From NCBI GenBank assembly GCA_965276955.1, contig CBDIBP010000031.1, positions 62,001 to 126,000 of the forward strand: a stretch of DNA of 64,000 nt, in the 5' to 3' direction. Origin of the DNA: JABDEZ01 sp965276955 (GTDB taxonomy: Bacteria; Bacteroidota; Bacteroidia; Chitinophagales; Chitinophagaceae). The translations under genes were made by a program, and so were the position numbers. Of the stretch, positions 17,801 to 26,296 are shown piece by piece. How positions within the stretch are numbered: position 1 is the first letter of the stretch; every line of letters begins with the position of its first letter. The notes under the pieces were generated by a model that ran no database searches, had not been told where the DNA came from, and was given only the letters and a program-made list of their open reading frames with translations.

Positions 17801-18973
17801 GGTCATATAATAATAGATACCAACACCATTAGTAGGATTACCAATGGTAGGGCTCGATGTGTTCACATAATAAGTAAAATTGGTCATAGATAGCACTGAA
17901 TCCTTAGCGCCATTAAGAGATTTACGAACTGGTCCCTGGAAGAAATCCACACCAACCATTGGCGGGTTAGCTCCATAGGCATTTACCTGACCAGTACCAT
18001 CTACAGATGCTCCATTGTAACCAATACCTAAACCACGTGTAGTGTCGCAACCAATATAATCATCGAACGCATAACCAAGGTCCATATCATCCCATACAGC
18101 AATGTATGTACTATCAAGTCTGGTGGAGCCACGGTTGATAACGCGGTAATTACAGAATGTAGCGTTATTAAGGAAATCCTGACTGCTATATGCAAATGCG
18201 TAGGTTTGTATCTCCACACCAATTGCAGGCGTTTGTGACTGTAGCTTAACGTTACCTTTGTCATTAAACACCCACCAGATATACTGGTCTCCTTTTATGT
18301 CCGGATAGTCCCCATCAGCAGTATTATACTTACCGTCTCCATTTGCATCTATAAATGGCGCATAGCTACGACCAGGTACTAAATTCAGCGAACCACCACT
18401 TGTACCTAAAGCATTGATGTTGCCGGTAGCAGGCCATTGATTAATAACATTATACTGAGATGCAGTAGGAGGAGTACCACCCTGTGAAGCTCGTAAAGCA
18501 ATGAACGCTACGATATCAGATTTGTTTACTTTCCAAAACTGGTCCCAATCCGAACATTCAGCAGCAGTAATATCATTAGTTGCATCTAAAGCACCGGGCC
18601 AGTAATCATTACCATCCTGGCGATAAGTTTGAGCAGCAACTTTTAACTGTTTTTGGGGGTCTACTCCACCTATCCAGCACGATGCTGCGAACTGTGAACT
18701 CTTACCTGAATTAATAGGTACTTCATAGGCTGCCACCTGTGACCCCTGATTCCACCACATGTCACCACCCGTAAGATAGCGTGCACGCACGTTATTTATA
18801 TCCAGATCTATATTGGATACGGCAGGAAAGCAACCTCCGGTGGTCTTCAATAATCCCTGCTTAAGGGTATTACCTGTACCTGTCTTTATATTAGGACGGG
18901 CTATACCTGTAGTTGCCATACCAACGAAGGCAACAGACATTAAAATGATCGACCTTATTCTACTATACAACAT
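14897..18973 (-). CDS. Large secreted exoprotein with C-terminal FlgD-like/T9SS-type domain
   Basis: The 1358-residue protein has an N-terminal signal sequence (RSIILMSVAFVGMATTGIA) and no recognisable catalytic domain. Aromatic- and Asn/Gly-rich beta segments such as RARYLTGGDMWWNQGSQVAA and DANGDGKYNTADGDYPDIKG suggest repetitive beta-sandwich modules; the latter looks like a calcium-binding DxNxDG loop. The last 110 residues begin INVVPNPYYGYSGYESSR and continue through YSLDGSLIRALTKSD to ASGMYIIDVK, the pattern of FlgD-Ig-like C-terminal domains that mark T9SS cargo. It sits between a TonB-dependent receptor gene and a PorV-like gene on one strand, with spacers of 33 and 61 bp. I infer a cell-surface protein; its ligand is unknown. 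Confidence 0.7.
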   Translation of the reverse strand: MLYSRIRSIILMSVAFVGMATTGIARPNIKTGTGNTLKQGLLKTTGGCFPAVSNIDLDINNVRARYLTGGDMWWNQGSQVAAYEVPINSGKSSQFAASCWIGGVDPQKQLKVAAQTYRQDGNDYWPGALDATNDITAAECSDWDQFWKVNKSDIVAFIALRASQGGTPPTASQYNVINQWPATGNINALGTSGGSLNLVPGRSYAPFIDANGDGKYNTADGDYPDIKGDQYIWWVFNDKGNVKLQSQTPAIGVEIQTYAFAYSSQDFLNNATFCNYRVINRGSTRLDSTYIAVWDDMDLGYAFDDYIGCDTTRGLGIGYNGASVDGTGQVNAYGANPPMVGVDFFQGPVRKSLNGAKDSVLSMTNFTYYVNTSSPTIGNPTNGVGIYYYMTGSILDGARFADDFKGPGVASNGFGVGPATHFVYFGDPSDNTQWSECACSNLPGDRRFIESAGPFTLYPGALNDITFGCVWAPGIGGCGSGANFKTIQAIDDQAQALFDNNFQQIEGPEAPVMTVRELDKHLAFYLTNPYGSNNYKEQFGRSDSTKYQQPVIKAARILHLPDSLYKFEGYRIFQLANGSISPAQIYGTDGQIDNTKAVQVLEFDIKDSITKLVNYVKRTDLGGSTAPGAGAQYQPQVKVLGTDNGIVHSFEISQDAFAPGSDKSLVNYKTYYFVAIAYSYNDFSYHKLTATTGTGGFDPANPDNTQDLPYLESAHGYGSTPIQVVAALPNPANGSMGTVINSDYGSGVTVKRIEGTGNGGNGVYLSAESEDSALANTTNNIVLQPTYQQGASPISVKVIDPVLVQPMDWQLAISGPILAGSYDKGLIAASSNWKLTGTGNGNSVTVYSEDNLSVLNEQILSQYGLSVNIAQTKRPGDDQGNGNGYISSQVSFMDPNNPWLAGVQDGADSSVLNWERSGNNTATKGTPLCSFLDYTWDVNDAFGNMLNNYTLTKSTWAPYALAAQWPGGDNSPVNAVCGFAPAVANTVSVHGLNILSSVDIVFTSDKSKWTTCAVLEMQEVPSFAQGGAARFNLRNHASWAGEVDGSGNPVYVKPNDPNLTVLPTGMSLFPGYAVNQETGERLNIVFGEDSWMTSNNGGDMLWNPTSVILNPFDQSIIFGGKHFVYVLGTRYDGDKAFANIITTGTAVAKTNAYQTIQWVGLPTLNPNSHLLSLKDNLIPTETHLRLNVTRPYAFFNPAATDAAVLAAPNNPYIDSASGQANNGLPNNGFPLYTFSTKELAPTSASDYSNKNALLDRINVVPNPYYGYSGYESSRLDTKVRIINLPPKAEIYIYSLDGSLIRALTKSDVNASYLDWDIRNTVGLPIASGMYIIDVKAEGIGEKVLRWFGATRPIDITTY

Positions 18974-19006
18974 AACACGAATCTTAAGAAATACTATAAA
19001 TAATAT

Positions 19007-22000
19007 TTAGAAATTAAATTGAAGTCCAAGAGTAATAGTGCGGGGCACGTTATAATTATTTGGGTTATTATAGGCTATCTGGTACAGATCCTGGTAAGAT
19101 GCCGGAGAAGTAACGGTTGGTATCTTCGATATACCATATGATGATGTCAAATAACCATTATCATCAGCGCGGCCTGTGTATCCGTAAACAGAAAGTACAT
19201 CACGGATATTTAACACGTTCTGTGCATAAATGAACACATTCAATGCAACTATCTTTTTAGGTTTCAATCCTGTCTCCCCATCGGCATGCTTCCTCGAGAA
19301 ATTGAGTACGAAATCTTTATCTAATTTTAGGTCAAGGTTGTAGTGCCATGGCAAACGAGAACCATTAGCGCCACCAATAACTGCGTGTGTCACCACATCG
19401 GGTACAGAATACCGGGTATATGGCTCTCCGCTCCTTGCACTGGCAATCAGGTTAAGGCCGGTATTTTCAAATATGTGTTTTCCACCTATCATCGGGCCAT
19501 CGTCTTTCGCAAAACGGTAATCCACGTTAGCAACTACATTGTGACGAGAATCGAAAGTAAGCGGTGACGAGTAGCGTAGGTTAGGTAAACCAGCTTCTAT
19601 GAAGTTCTGCAATAGGCCGTTTGGTTCCAGCTGGGTCTGGTTTCCACCATTTCCAGAGTTAATAGATGATCCTGTACCTTCTGCGAACTGCAGGGTATAT
19701 GATATGGTCATACGTATACGCTGTATACGGCGCAGATCATACTTCAGGCTCACCCCCTTAGTAGTAGAGAAATCAGTGTTATTATACGTAAGGTAAGTAT
19801 ACGGATATGCATCCTGTAGCTGGCTGATTGCGACCTGGTTTTTACGCTCTTTGTAAAAAGCAGATAATGTTACGGCAGAACGTTCGCTTAGTTTTTGGGT
19901 AAAGCCAAATTCGTAGTCATAAGTCAGTGTAGGTTTCAAATTAGGATTTCCGATTATTTGACCTGGATTCAAATAGAAATAAGTTACTGGGCTTGCGTAT
20001 GCAATGTTTTGCGGACCTGAGGTATTAGGTCTTTGCGAATAAATATCATAGTGCGCGAAAAACAGTGCCACATCAGATATAGGAAACGAAAATGATATAC
20101 GTGGCAGTATATTTACCTGAGGTATATAGCTTGTAAAAGAACTACTTGGATTGAACGTAGCATCAGTTATCTTGGTTTTAGGATCAACAAGATAAGGTTG
20201 AATAGAACGGCCGTTGCTATAGTTTGAAAGTACACTTGGGTCTTCTACATATTTACCTGTAGGATCGTACCAGTTGTTACCATTACGATATCCTACAATA
20301 TTAGCTGCACCCCCATTTGTTGGGTTGTTATCAACATACACTACATAATTACCACCAATATTAGATGGTGTCTTACCGCCATTTATATTATTTACAGGAC
20401 CCGAAGTAGCTGTAAGCTGGCTTACCGTATACTCAGGAAGTAAAGAATAAGGATCTTTCAAAACTGAAGTGTTATTATCAAATCTGTCTATGCGAAGCCC
20501 AACATTGAACAAAAAATCCTTTTTGAATTCAAATTTATCTTGTATGTAGCCGGCTATATAGTTAGGCTGATAAGCAGCAATAGGGCGGGTGTAGTTGCCA
20601 TTAGCATCTTTAGCGGTCCAGAAATCATTAAAGGTAACATTACCAGATTGTGTAGCGCCGGTATATGTATACCCATAATAGTTTATAAATGAATTTGGAT
20701 TGCCACCATTTATCAGCTCTGTAGCAGAAAACATATTCAAAGAATAAAAGTCAGGTCCGTATGCATCTACATTCAGGTACTTTGTACCAGTAGTACTTAG
20801 CCCCAGTTTTTTCCTGAAACTGGAATCAAATGTACTTTGGCCTGTACCTGATTTAGTGTTAAAAACAATAGTATCATATGGACTTGGCTTGATCACACCA
20901 GCAGCAACCTGGTCTTTACTGTAGCGCTGGCCATTAATGATAAATATTGGGTTAGATTTATCAAGGCTAAGCTGAGTATTGGTAAGCTGGCGCATTAACT
21001 GCCATATAGATGATGTACTGCTATTATGATTGGAACTTAGAGAAAAATATTTTTCTACACGTTGTTGGTAATATAAACCAAATTGTATGTTATGTCTCGT
21101 TTTGCCTAACTGAAGGTCGAAAGATGCATCTACGCTCACACTATATTGATCATAGTTCCTTTTTGAATAAACAGACATGTTTGATCCTATATTATCATAT
21201 AGAGAATAAGTAAGTGCAGGAAGATCGCCGTTTGCCAATCCGTGTTGAGATTCTATTTGACCTATAGAAGTAGGCGCAAGGGCAGTAGTATTAAAATATT
21301 CTGTAGTATACGCTGCCAGATTAGGATTTTGACCAGATGGGGTAAATGTAATAGCAGATGGGTTACGGTCTGATTGTAATATAACACCATTTCTGCCTGT
21401 CACGGTATCATGTCCAAACTGATAGTTAGGCGTGAACGTTTGGTTGAACTTACCTATATATTGATAATCAAAAATGTTACTCTTATAGGTAGGATCTTGA
21501 ACCAATAAATATGTTTTCTGATAATCGGCTTGCAGAGAATAGTATGCATTTGATATAGTTCCGGTTTTTGGTGCGCCGTCACCTTCCTTTTTTTCATAAG
21601 AATTTTTACCAAATTTTTGTGTTAAGCGAACAAACCCACGTCCAACAAAAGTTTGTTGCTGGTCTATAGAAGACGGAGAGAACATTAGGCTAGTATTATA
21701 ATATCCACCGCCAACATTTGAACCTCCATTGTAATTAGACCTTGCATAGTCAAAATTACCACCTGCAGTAATACTGATATTGTCATTTACCTGGTAATCG
21801 AACTTAGCATGCGCACGCCCCTCTACCACAGCTACATCTGGAGCTACCTTTAAGGAATTCATCTGACTCTTAGTTACGTATTCGGAAGAATAAGTATATA
21901 TCTGATTGCCCGAAGGATCAGATGTAACGGTCAGTGGGTTTTGCTGTAAAGTTTTTAAGACACTTGGCTTAACAACATATGTAGGAGTATAAGATGGATA

Positions 22001-22873
22001 CCTATCATTGTCATAATAAAAGTCGCCACCCAAAGCAAAACCTAAAACTGGTTTTTTGGTTTTATCAGCCTGCAACTTTTTATAGAGCGGGCCAGAAAGG
22101 TTAAAAGAAACGAGGTTATTATTATAGCCATCTATAGAGTGCTGTAAACGCACGTCTGCTTGCAGGTCTTTACTTACACCTTTAGTGGTTATGTTTACTA
22201 CACCACCGCTCACATCACCATATTTTGCTGGTATACCTGATGTTAATACATCTATTTGTTCAACAGACCCCTGAGACATATTGGTACCATAGGAACCACG
22301 TACCTGCACACCATCTATTATATATAAAGTACCTTCAGTACGTGAACCGCCTATATTCACACCATCGTTTGCCCTTGATGCCTTATACACGCCTGGCTGG
22401 GTAGCTACCAACTCATCTGTGGTAAGAACAGGAGCTTTTTCTATGGTCTCCTGGTCCAGGTGACCATTACCGCCTGTAGCATATGGGTCAACCGGGGGAT
22501 TTTTATAGGCTACTACGGTCACTTCTTTCAGATTGCTCACAGAAGCTTGCATCACCATATTATTAAGCGTGGTCTTATCTGGGCTTACTATTACGTTAGT
22601 TACAGTTAGTTCCTTAAAACCGGTCAGTTTAACCGTAACATCATATTTAGATGGGCTTAAGGGTTTTATACTATAGTTACCATCATAATCTGTTATAGTG
22701 GTCCCCTTTAATATACCTCCGTCAAAGGCCTGCACAATGGCATTGATCACAGGCTCCTTCTTCTCATCAATAACCCTTCCTGTTATTTCACCTGCCTGGC
22801 CAAAAGCTGTTGCGGAAACTCCTATAAAGAGCAATACAAATAGATAACGTAGCGTACGTGTCATATACTGCAT
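19007..22873 (-). CDS. TonB-dependent receptor with carboxypeptidase-like regulatory domain
   Basis: From the ATG at 22873 the protein is 1288 residues. It has a signal peptide (RYLFVLLFIGVSATAFGQ), a carboxypeptidase-D regulatory-like domain (GEITGRVIDEKKEPVINAIV to YDVTVKLTGF), a plug domain (LDQETIEKAPVLTTDELVAT, GTLYIIDGVQVRG, GGVVNITTKG) and a C-terminal 22-strand-type barrel ending in GLQFNF. It imports or displays a ligand at the outer membrane using TonB energy. There is no SusD gene next to it; instead a giant exoprotein gene and a PorV-like gene follow. A -7 box at 22900-22907 predicts transcription starting near 22893, so the ATG at 22891 would have almost no leader. The start at 22873, or 22864 (MTRTLRY), is preferred. 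Confidence 0.88.
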   Translation of the reverse strand: MQYMTRTLRYLFVLLFIGVSATAFGQAGEITGRVIDEKKEPVINAIVQAFDGGILKGTTITDYDGNYSIKPLSPSKYDVTVKLTGFKELTVTNVIVSPDKTTLNNMVMQASVSNLKEVTVVAYKNPPVDPYATGGNGHLDQETIEKAPVLTTDELVATQPGVYKASRANDGVNIGGSRTEGTLYIIDGVQVRGSYGTNMSQGSVEQIDVLTSGIPAKYGDVSGGVVNITTKGVSKDLQADVRLQHSIDGYNNNLVSFNLSGPLYKKLQADKTKKPVLGFALGGDFYYDNDRYPSYTPTYVVKPSVLKTLQQNPLTVTSDPSGNQIYTYSSEYVTKSQMNSLKVAPDVAVVEGRAHAKFDYQVNDNISITAGGNFDYARSNYNGGSNVGGGYYNTSLMFSPSSIDQQQTFVGRGFVRLTQKFGKNSYEKKEGDGAPKTGTISNAYYSLQADYQKTYLLVQDPTYKSNIFDYQYIGKFNQTFTPNYQFGHDTVTGRNGVILQSDRNPSAITFTPSGQNPNLAAYTTEYFNTTALAPTSIGQIESQHGLANGDLPALTYSLYDNIGSNMSVYSKRNYDQYSVSVDASFDLQLGKTRHNIQFGLYYQQRVEKYFSLSSNHNSSTSSIWQLMRQLTNTQLSLDKSNPIFIINGQRYSKDQVAAGVIKPSPYDTIVFNTKSGTGQSTFDSSFRKKLGLSTTGTKYLNVDAYGPDFYSLNMFSATELINGGNPNSFINYYGYTYTGATQSGNVTFNDFWTAKDANGNYTRPIAAYQPNYIAGYIQDKFEFKKDFLFNVGLRIDRFDNNTSVLKDPYSLLPEYTVSQLTATSGPVNNINGGKTPSNIGGNYVVYVDNNPTNGGAANIVGYRNGNNWYDPTGKYVEDPSVLSNYSNGRSIQPYLVDPKTKITDATFNPSSSFTSYIPQVNILPRISFSFPISDVALFFAHYDIYSQRPNTSGPQNIAYASPVTYFYLNPGQIIGNPNLKPTLTYDYEFGFTQKLSERSAVTLSAFYKERKNQVAISQLQDAYPYTYLTYNNTDFSTTKGVSLKYDLRRIQRIRMTISYTLQFAEGTGSSINSGNGGNQTQLEPNGLLQNFIEAGLPNLRYSSPLTFDSRHNVVANVDYRFAKDDGPMIGGKHIFENTGLNLIASARSGEPYTRYSVPDVVTHAVIGGANGSRLPWHYNLDLKLDKDFVLNFSRKHADGETGLKPKKIVALNVFIYAQNVLNIRDVLSVYGYTGRADDNGYLTSSYGISKIPTVTSPASYQDLYQIAYNNPNNYNVPRTITLGLQFNF

Positions 22874-22899
22874 TAATATTTTATTAACCAAATGAGCGG

Positions 22900-22907
22900 C
22901 AAAGATA
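22900..22907 (-). promoter_or_regulatory. -7 element of the TonB receptor operon promoter
   Basis: TATCTTTG on the minus strand matches TAnnTTTG exactly and is followed by CC. The nearest upstream TTTTG is about 28 nt away, longer than usual, so the -33 box is uncertain. Confidence 0.45.
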
Positions 22908-22980
22908 AAAAAAACTGTTAAACTTCCTTTTTTAACAAAATTCTTTTTGATAAAAATTAGTTCGTTATATGTCTTCTTTA

Positions 22981-23919
22981 TTAAGCGTTCGTTATTTTAT
23001 TTAAAAGAATTTTACTCATTTTATAAAGCGCCTCTACACTATACCCCGCAATATGGGGTGTTATTATCACATTATCAAGAATTGACATTTGCAATAATAT
23101 ATTACGTATCTCCTCGTCCATTTTTTCTATAGGTTCCTGTTCCCAAACGTCAAGGCATGCTCCCTGTATTTTTCCCGACGTTATTCCCTTCCAGAGGTCT
23201 TTAGTGTTCACTACTATACCTCTAGACGTATTTAACAGAATAAAACCCTTGGTCATGCTATGTATAAAATTATCATTAACATAATATACGGTGTCATCTT
23301 GTAAGGGAACGTGGAAACTTACCACGTCTGCCTCGGCGTATATCCTTGCCAGGTCTGGACAAACGGTTATTTGAGGATCAACTTCGTGAATGTTGACATA
23401 TTTATCGTAAACCAATATGTTAACATCAAAGCCGTTTAGCTTTTTCGCAAATGCCCTACCTGTGTGCCCATATCCTATTATAGCTATAGTCTTGCCTTCC
23501 AGTTCTGCCCCTCTATTCTCTTCTCTCAGCCATTGGCTATTCTGCACCTGCCTGCTGCTCACTGGTATATTGCGCATAAGCGATAGTAACATGCCCAATG
23601 CAAATTCACCTACCGCATTACTATTGCCCTCAGGGCTGCTATAGCAGGTTATTCTTTTTTCAGCCGCATATGCGGTATCTATCACCTCCATACCAGAGCC
23701 CATACGGCCTATCCATTGCAGGTGTGGTGCGCTGTCTATCAATGTTTTATCCAGTTGCAACCTTGTAGAGGTGATAACCCCTGCACAATCGTGCAGCAGT
23801 GCAGCCGCAGTAGATTGCTGTATCTTTTCTTCAATAATGCACTCATATCCTGCGGCTACTAACCCTTCTATTAAAACAGGATGCACGGGAGCCGCTATCA
23901 GAACCCTTCTTTTTGTCAT
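22981..23919 (-). CDS. NAD-dependent D-2-hydroxyacid dehydrogenase (SerA-like)
   Basis: The 312-residue protein has the N-terminal flavodoxin-like substrate domain (VLIAAPVHPVLIEGL). The Rossmann nucleotide-binding motif IIGYGHTGRAFAKKL is followed about 20 residues later by the dinucleotide-selecting VYDKYVN (Asp favours NAD). Catalytic-region motifs are LLNTSRGIVVNT (Arg), ACLDVWEQEP (Glu) and NVIITPHIAGYS (His). It lacks the C-terminal ACT domain of long SerA enzymes. Phosphoglycerate dehydrogenase is one candidate substrate specificity; glyoxylate, hydroxypyruvate or lactate are others. Its start overlaps the end of rsmA by 4 nt, so the two are co-translated. Confidence 0.85.
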   Translation of the reverse strand: MTKRRVLIAAPVHPVLIEGLVAAGYECIIEEKIQQSTAAALLHDCAGVITSTRLQLDKTLIDSAPHLQWIGRMGSGMEVIDTAYAAEKRITCYSSPEGNSNAVGEFALGMLLSLMRNIPVSSRQVQNSQWLREENRGAELEGKTIAIIGYGHTGRAFAKKLNGFDVNILVYDKYVNIHEVDPQITVCPDLARIYAEADVVSFHVPLQDDTVYYVNDNFIHSMTKGFILLNTSRGIVVNTKDLWKGITSGKIQGACLDVWEQEPIEKMDEEIRNILLQMSILDNVIITPHIAGYSVEALYKMSKILLNKITNA

Positions 23920-24674
23920 ACCAGGTATTTATTATATAGTGCTACAAAATCGGCTACGCTTAGCTGTTCAGCTCTCTTATCCAGCACAGGGTCAGTCAGC
24001 GCTTCTGCTGGCAGCAGGCCTTTTAGTCCGTTCCGTAATGTTTTACGCCGTTGGTTAAAAGCGGTCTTTACCAGGTTTATGAATTTGCGCTTGTTAGCTA
24101 TACCATGCGGATTCCCCAGGTCAGTAAAGCGCAATACCCCACTCTTTACCTTAGGTGGTGGGTTAAAGCATTGCTCATGTACATCAAACAGATAGTCGAC
24201 CGTAAAAAAGGCCTGCATCAGTACGCTTAGTATACCATATACTTTGCTGCCCGGGCCAGAGGCCACACGCAACGCCACTTCTTTTTGGAACATACCTATT
24301 ACTTCTACCACATTTTCTTCCCATTCCAGTACCTTAAAAAGTATAGGGGAAGATATGTTGTACGGAAAGTTACCTATAACACTAAACTTGTCAGTGAAGG
24401 GCATATCTGCCTTTAAAATGTCATTCTGTATTATTTTCCCATTTATGGTAGGGTAGGTCTTGTTCAGATATATTACTTTTTCTTCGTCTACTTCAATTGC
24501 TTTATAGTCAATGTCGGTCCACTGCAGTATATATTTGGTAATGGCTCCACCACCAGGCCCTACCTCAAGCAGTTGCATACCTGGTGTATGATGTATTTGC
24601 GACACTATCTTCTGGCACATATTCTCATCTGTGAGAAAGTGTTGTCCTAAACTTTTCTTAAGGGTGTACTGCAT
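23916..24674 (-). CDS. rsmA: 16S rRNA (adenine1518-N6/adenine1519-N6)-dimethyltransferase
   Basis: From the ATG at 24674 the protein is 252 residues and begins with the family hallmark MQYTLKKSLGQHFLTDENMC. SAM-binding motif I is LLEVGPGGGAITKYIL and the target-adenine motif IV is GNFPYNISSPILFKVL. It dimethylates two adjacent adenines in helix 45 of 16S rRNA; loss gives kasugamycin resistance in other bacteria. A longer frame from 24722 adds 16 residues outside the family alignment. The 4-nt overlap with the downstream dehydrogenase gene implies an operon. Confidence 0.95.
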   Translation of the reverse strand: MQYTLKKSLGQHFLTDENMCQKIVSQIHHTPGMQLLEVGPGGGAITKYILQWTDIDYKAIEVDEEKVIYLNKTYPTINGKIIQNDILKADMPFTDKFSVIGNFPYNISSPILFKVLEWEENVVEVIGMFQKEVALRVASGPGSKVYGILSVLMQAFFTVDYLFDVHEQCFNPPPKVKSGVLRFTDLGNPHGIANKRKFINLVKTAFNQRRKTLRNGLKGLLPAEALTDPVLDKRAEQLSVADFVALYNKYLV

Positions 24675-24811
24675 GATGCAAAAATGCGTATTTAAGCATT
24701 GATAGCCTAAAGGATAAAACAAGTAAGATAGTATGGAACTGCCATATCATCCTAATTTCTTGCGTTTTCCGGTTTTTTGCAATAAAATTATCCATCAGAA
24801 GCATATAGGTT

Positions 24812-24819
24812 TACCTTTG
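24812..24819 (+). promoter_or_regulatory. -7 element of the aminopeptidase promoter
   Basis: TACCTTTG matches TAnnTTTG and lies 12 bp before the first ATG at 24832, predicting a leader of about six nucleotides. A weak ATTAT stands in the -33 region. Confidence 0.4.
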
Positions 24820-24831
24820 TGATCTTATAAA

Positions 24832-26277
24832 ATGAATAGCATGGAATTTAAAATAGTACAGAAACCTGCAGGTAAACATCAGCTTTACATACTGGAAAAT
24901 ACAGCGTCCCTGGCACAAGCCACCTTTCTTGATGAGGATGATGTAAAATATATCACGTCATCTGCTAACAGCGACCAGCCTATTTTTACCATTAATAAAT
25001 ACGACCGTTTTGTTTTTATCTATACCGTAAAGGCAAAAAGCACTGCTACACAAACCCGTGAAGCGTACAGGAAGACCGGCGCTGAACTGCAAGGTATCCT
25101 TGCCAAACAAAAGATAGAAGAAATAACCATAAGCAACTTAGGTGCACCAGCAGAAGCGCCCCACCTGGTAGCAGAAGGTATGGCACTGGCCAACTACCAG
25201 TTCTTAAAATATAAGACCGAAGCTGCAAAGCTGGAGACAAAACTGAAACGCATATCTTTTACACGCCAGTCTATTACGGTAAAAGAGGTAAGCCAATTGC
25301 AGATAATAACCGATGCTATATATAAGGCCCGCACACTCGTGAACGAACCGCTGAGCTACCTTACTGCAGTGCAGCTATCTAAAGAGATAACAGCACTGGG
25401 CAAAGAAGCCGGGTTTAAGGTGACCGTGCTGCAAAAGGCACAAATAGAGAAAGAGAAAATGGGGGGCCTGCTGGCCGTGAACAGGGGCAGTATAGACCCG
25501 CCCACCTTCACAGTAATGGAGTATGTGCCTAAGAAGGCTATAAATAAAAAACCAATAGTGCTGGTAGGTAAAGGTGTGGTGTACGACACCGGTGGCCTGA
25601 GCCTGAAACCTACGCCCAACTCTATGGACCGTATGAAGAGCGATATGGGTGGCGCTGCACTGGTGAGCTGTGCCATGTATGCGATAGCCAAAATGGAACT
25701 GACACTGCACGTAATAGCACTGGTACCTGCCACCGATAACAGGCCCGGAGAGAATGCATATGTACCCGGCGATGTAGTAACTATGCAAAGCGGCGCTACT
25801 GTAGAAGTGCTGAACACAGATGCTGAAGGCCGCATGCTGCTGGGCGATGCACTGAACTGGGCCAAACGCTACAAGCCGGAACTGGTTGCCGACTTTGCCA
25901 CCCTTACTGGCGCAGCGTCGGTAGCAGTTGGTGAGTATGGCATAGTGTGCATGGGTACAGCGGGCGACGATGTAAAAAGCTCTTTCCGTACAAGTGGTGA
26001 AAGACAATATGAACGACTGGTAGAGTATCCGCTTTGGGATGAATATGGAGACCTGATCAAGTCCGACATTGCTGATATAAAGAACGTGGGTGGCCCGTCT
26101 GGCGGCGCTATTACGGCAGGTAAGTTCCTGCAGCATTTCACAGATTACCCATGGATGCATTTTGACATAGCAGGTGTATCTTTTGCAACATCAAAAAAGA
26201 ACTACACAACCATAGGCGGCACAGCATATGGCCTGCGTATGCTGCTCGATTTCCTGATGAACTATGGTAAAGCTTAA
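24832..26277 (+). CDS. Leucyl aminopeptidase, M17 family
   Basis: The 481-residue cytoplasmic protein has a weakly conserved N-terminal domain and a C-terminal dizinc catalytic domain. Catalytic-region motifs are VGKGVVYDTGGLSLKP with the metal-binding Lys and Asp, DRMKSDMGGAA, and the family signature NTDAEGRMLLGDAL. It removes N-terminal residues from peptides and normally forms hexamers. The signature Met in place of the usual Leu is conservative. A second ATG at 24841 (MEFKIV) is an alternative start that leaves a more normal leader. It is followed 19 bp later by pdxA on the same strand. Confidence 0.93.
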   Translation: MNSMEFKIVQKPAGKHQLYILENTASLAQATFLDEDDVKYITSSANSDQPIFTINKYDRFVFIYTVKAKSTATQTREAYRKTGAELQGILAKQKIEEITISNLGAPAEAPHLVAEGMALANYQFLKYKTEAAKLETKLKRISFTRQSITVKEVSQLQIITDAIYKARTLVNEPLSYLTAVQLSKEITALGKEAGFKVTVLQKAQIEKEKMGGLLAVNRGSIDPPTFTVMEYVPKKAINKKPIVLVGKGVVYDTGGLSLKPTPNSMDRMKSDMGGAALVSCAMYAIAKMELTLHVIALVPATDNRPGENAYVPGDVVTMQSGATVEVLNTDAEGRMLLGDALNWAKRYKPELVADFATLTGAASVAVGEYGIVCMGTAGDDVKSSFRTSGERQYERLVEYPLWDEYGDLIKSDIADIKNVGGPSGGAITAGKFLQHFTDYPWMHFDIAGVSFATSKKNYTTIGGTAYGLRMLLDFLMNYGKA

Positions 26278-26296
26278 CAACATTCAATAACAACAC

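Noticed and set aside
25375..26160. A 261-codon open frame antisense to the leucyl aminopeptidase gene
   Set aside because: The plus strand has all M17 motifs; the antisense text is rich in His, Tyr and Cys, the usual mirror of coding DNA here.
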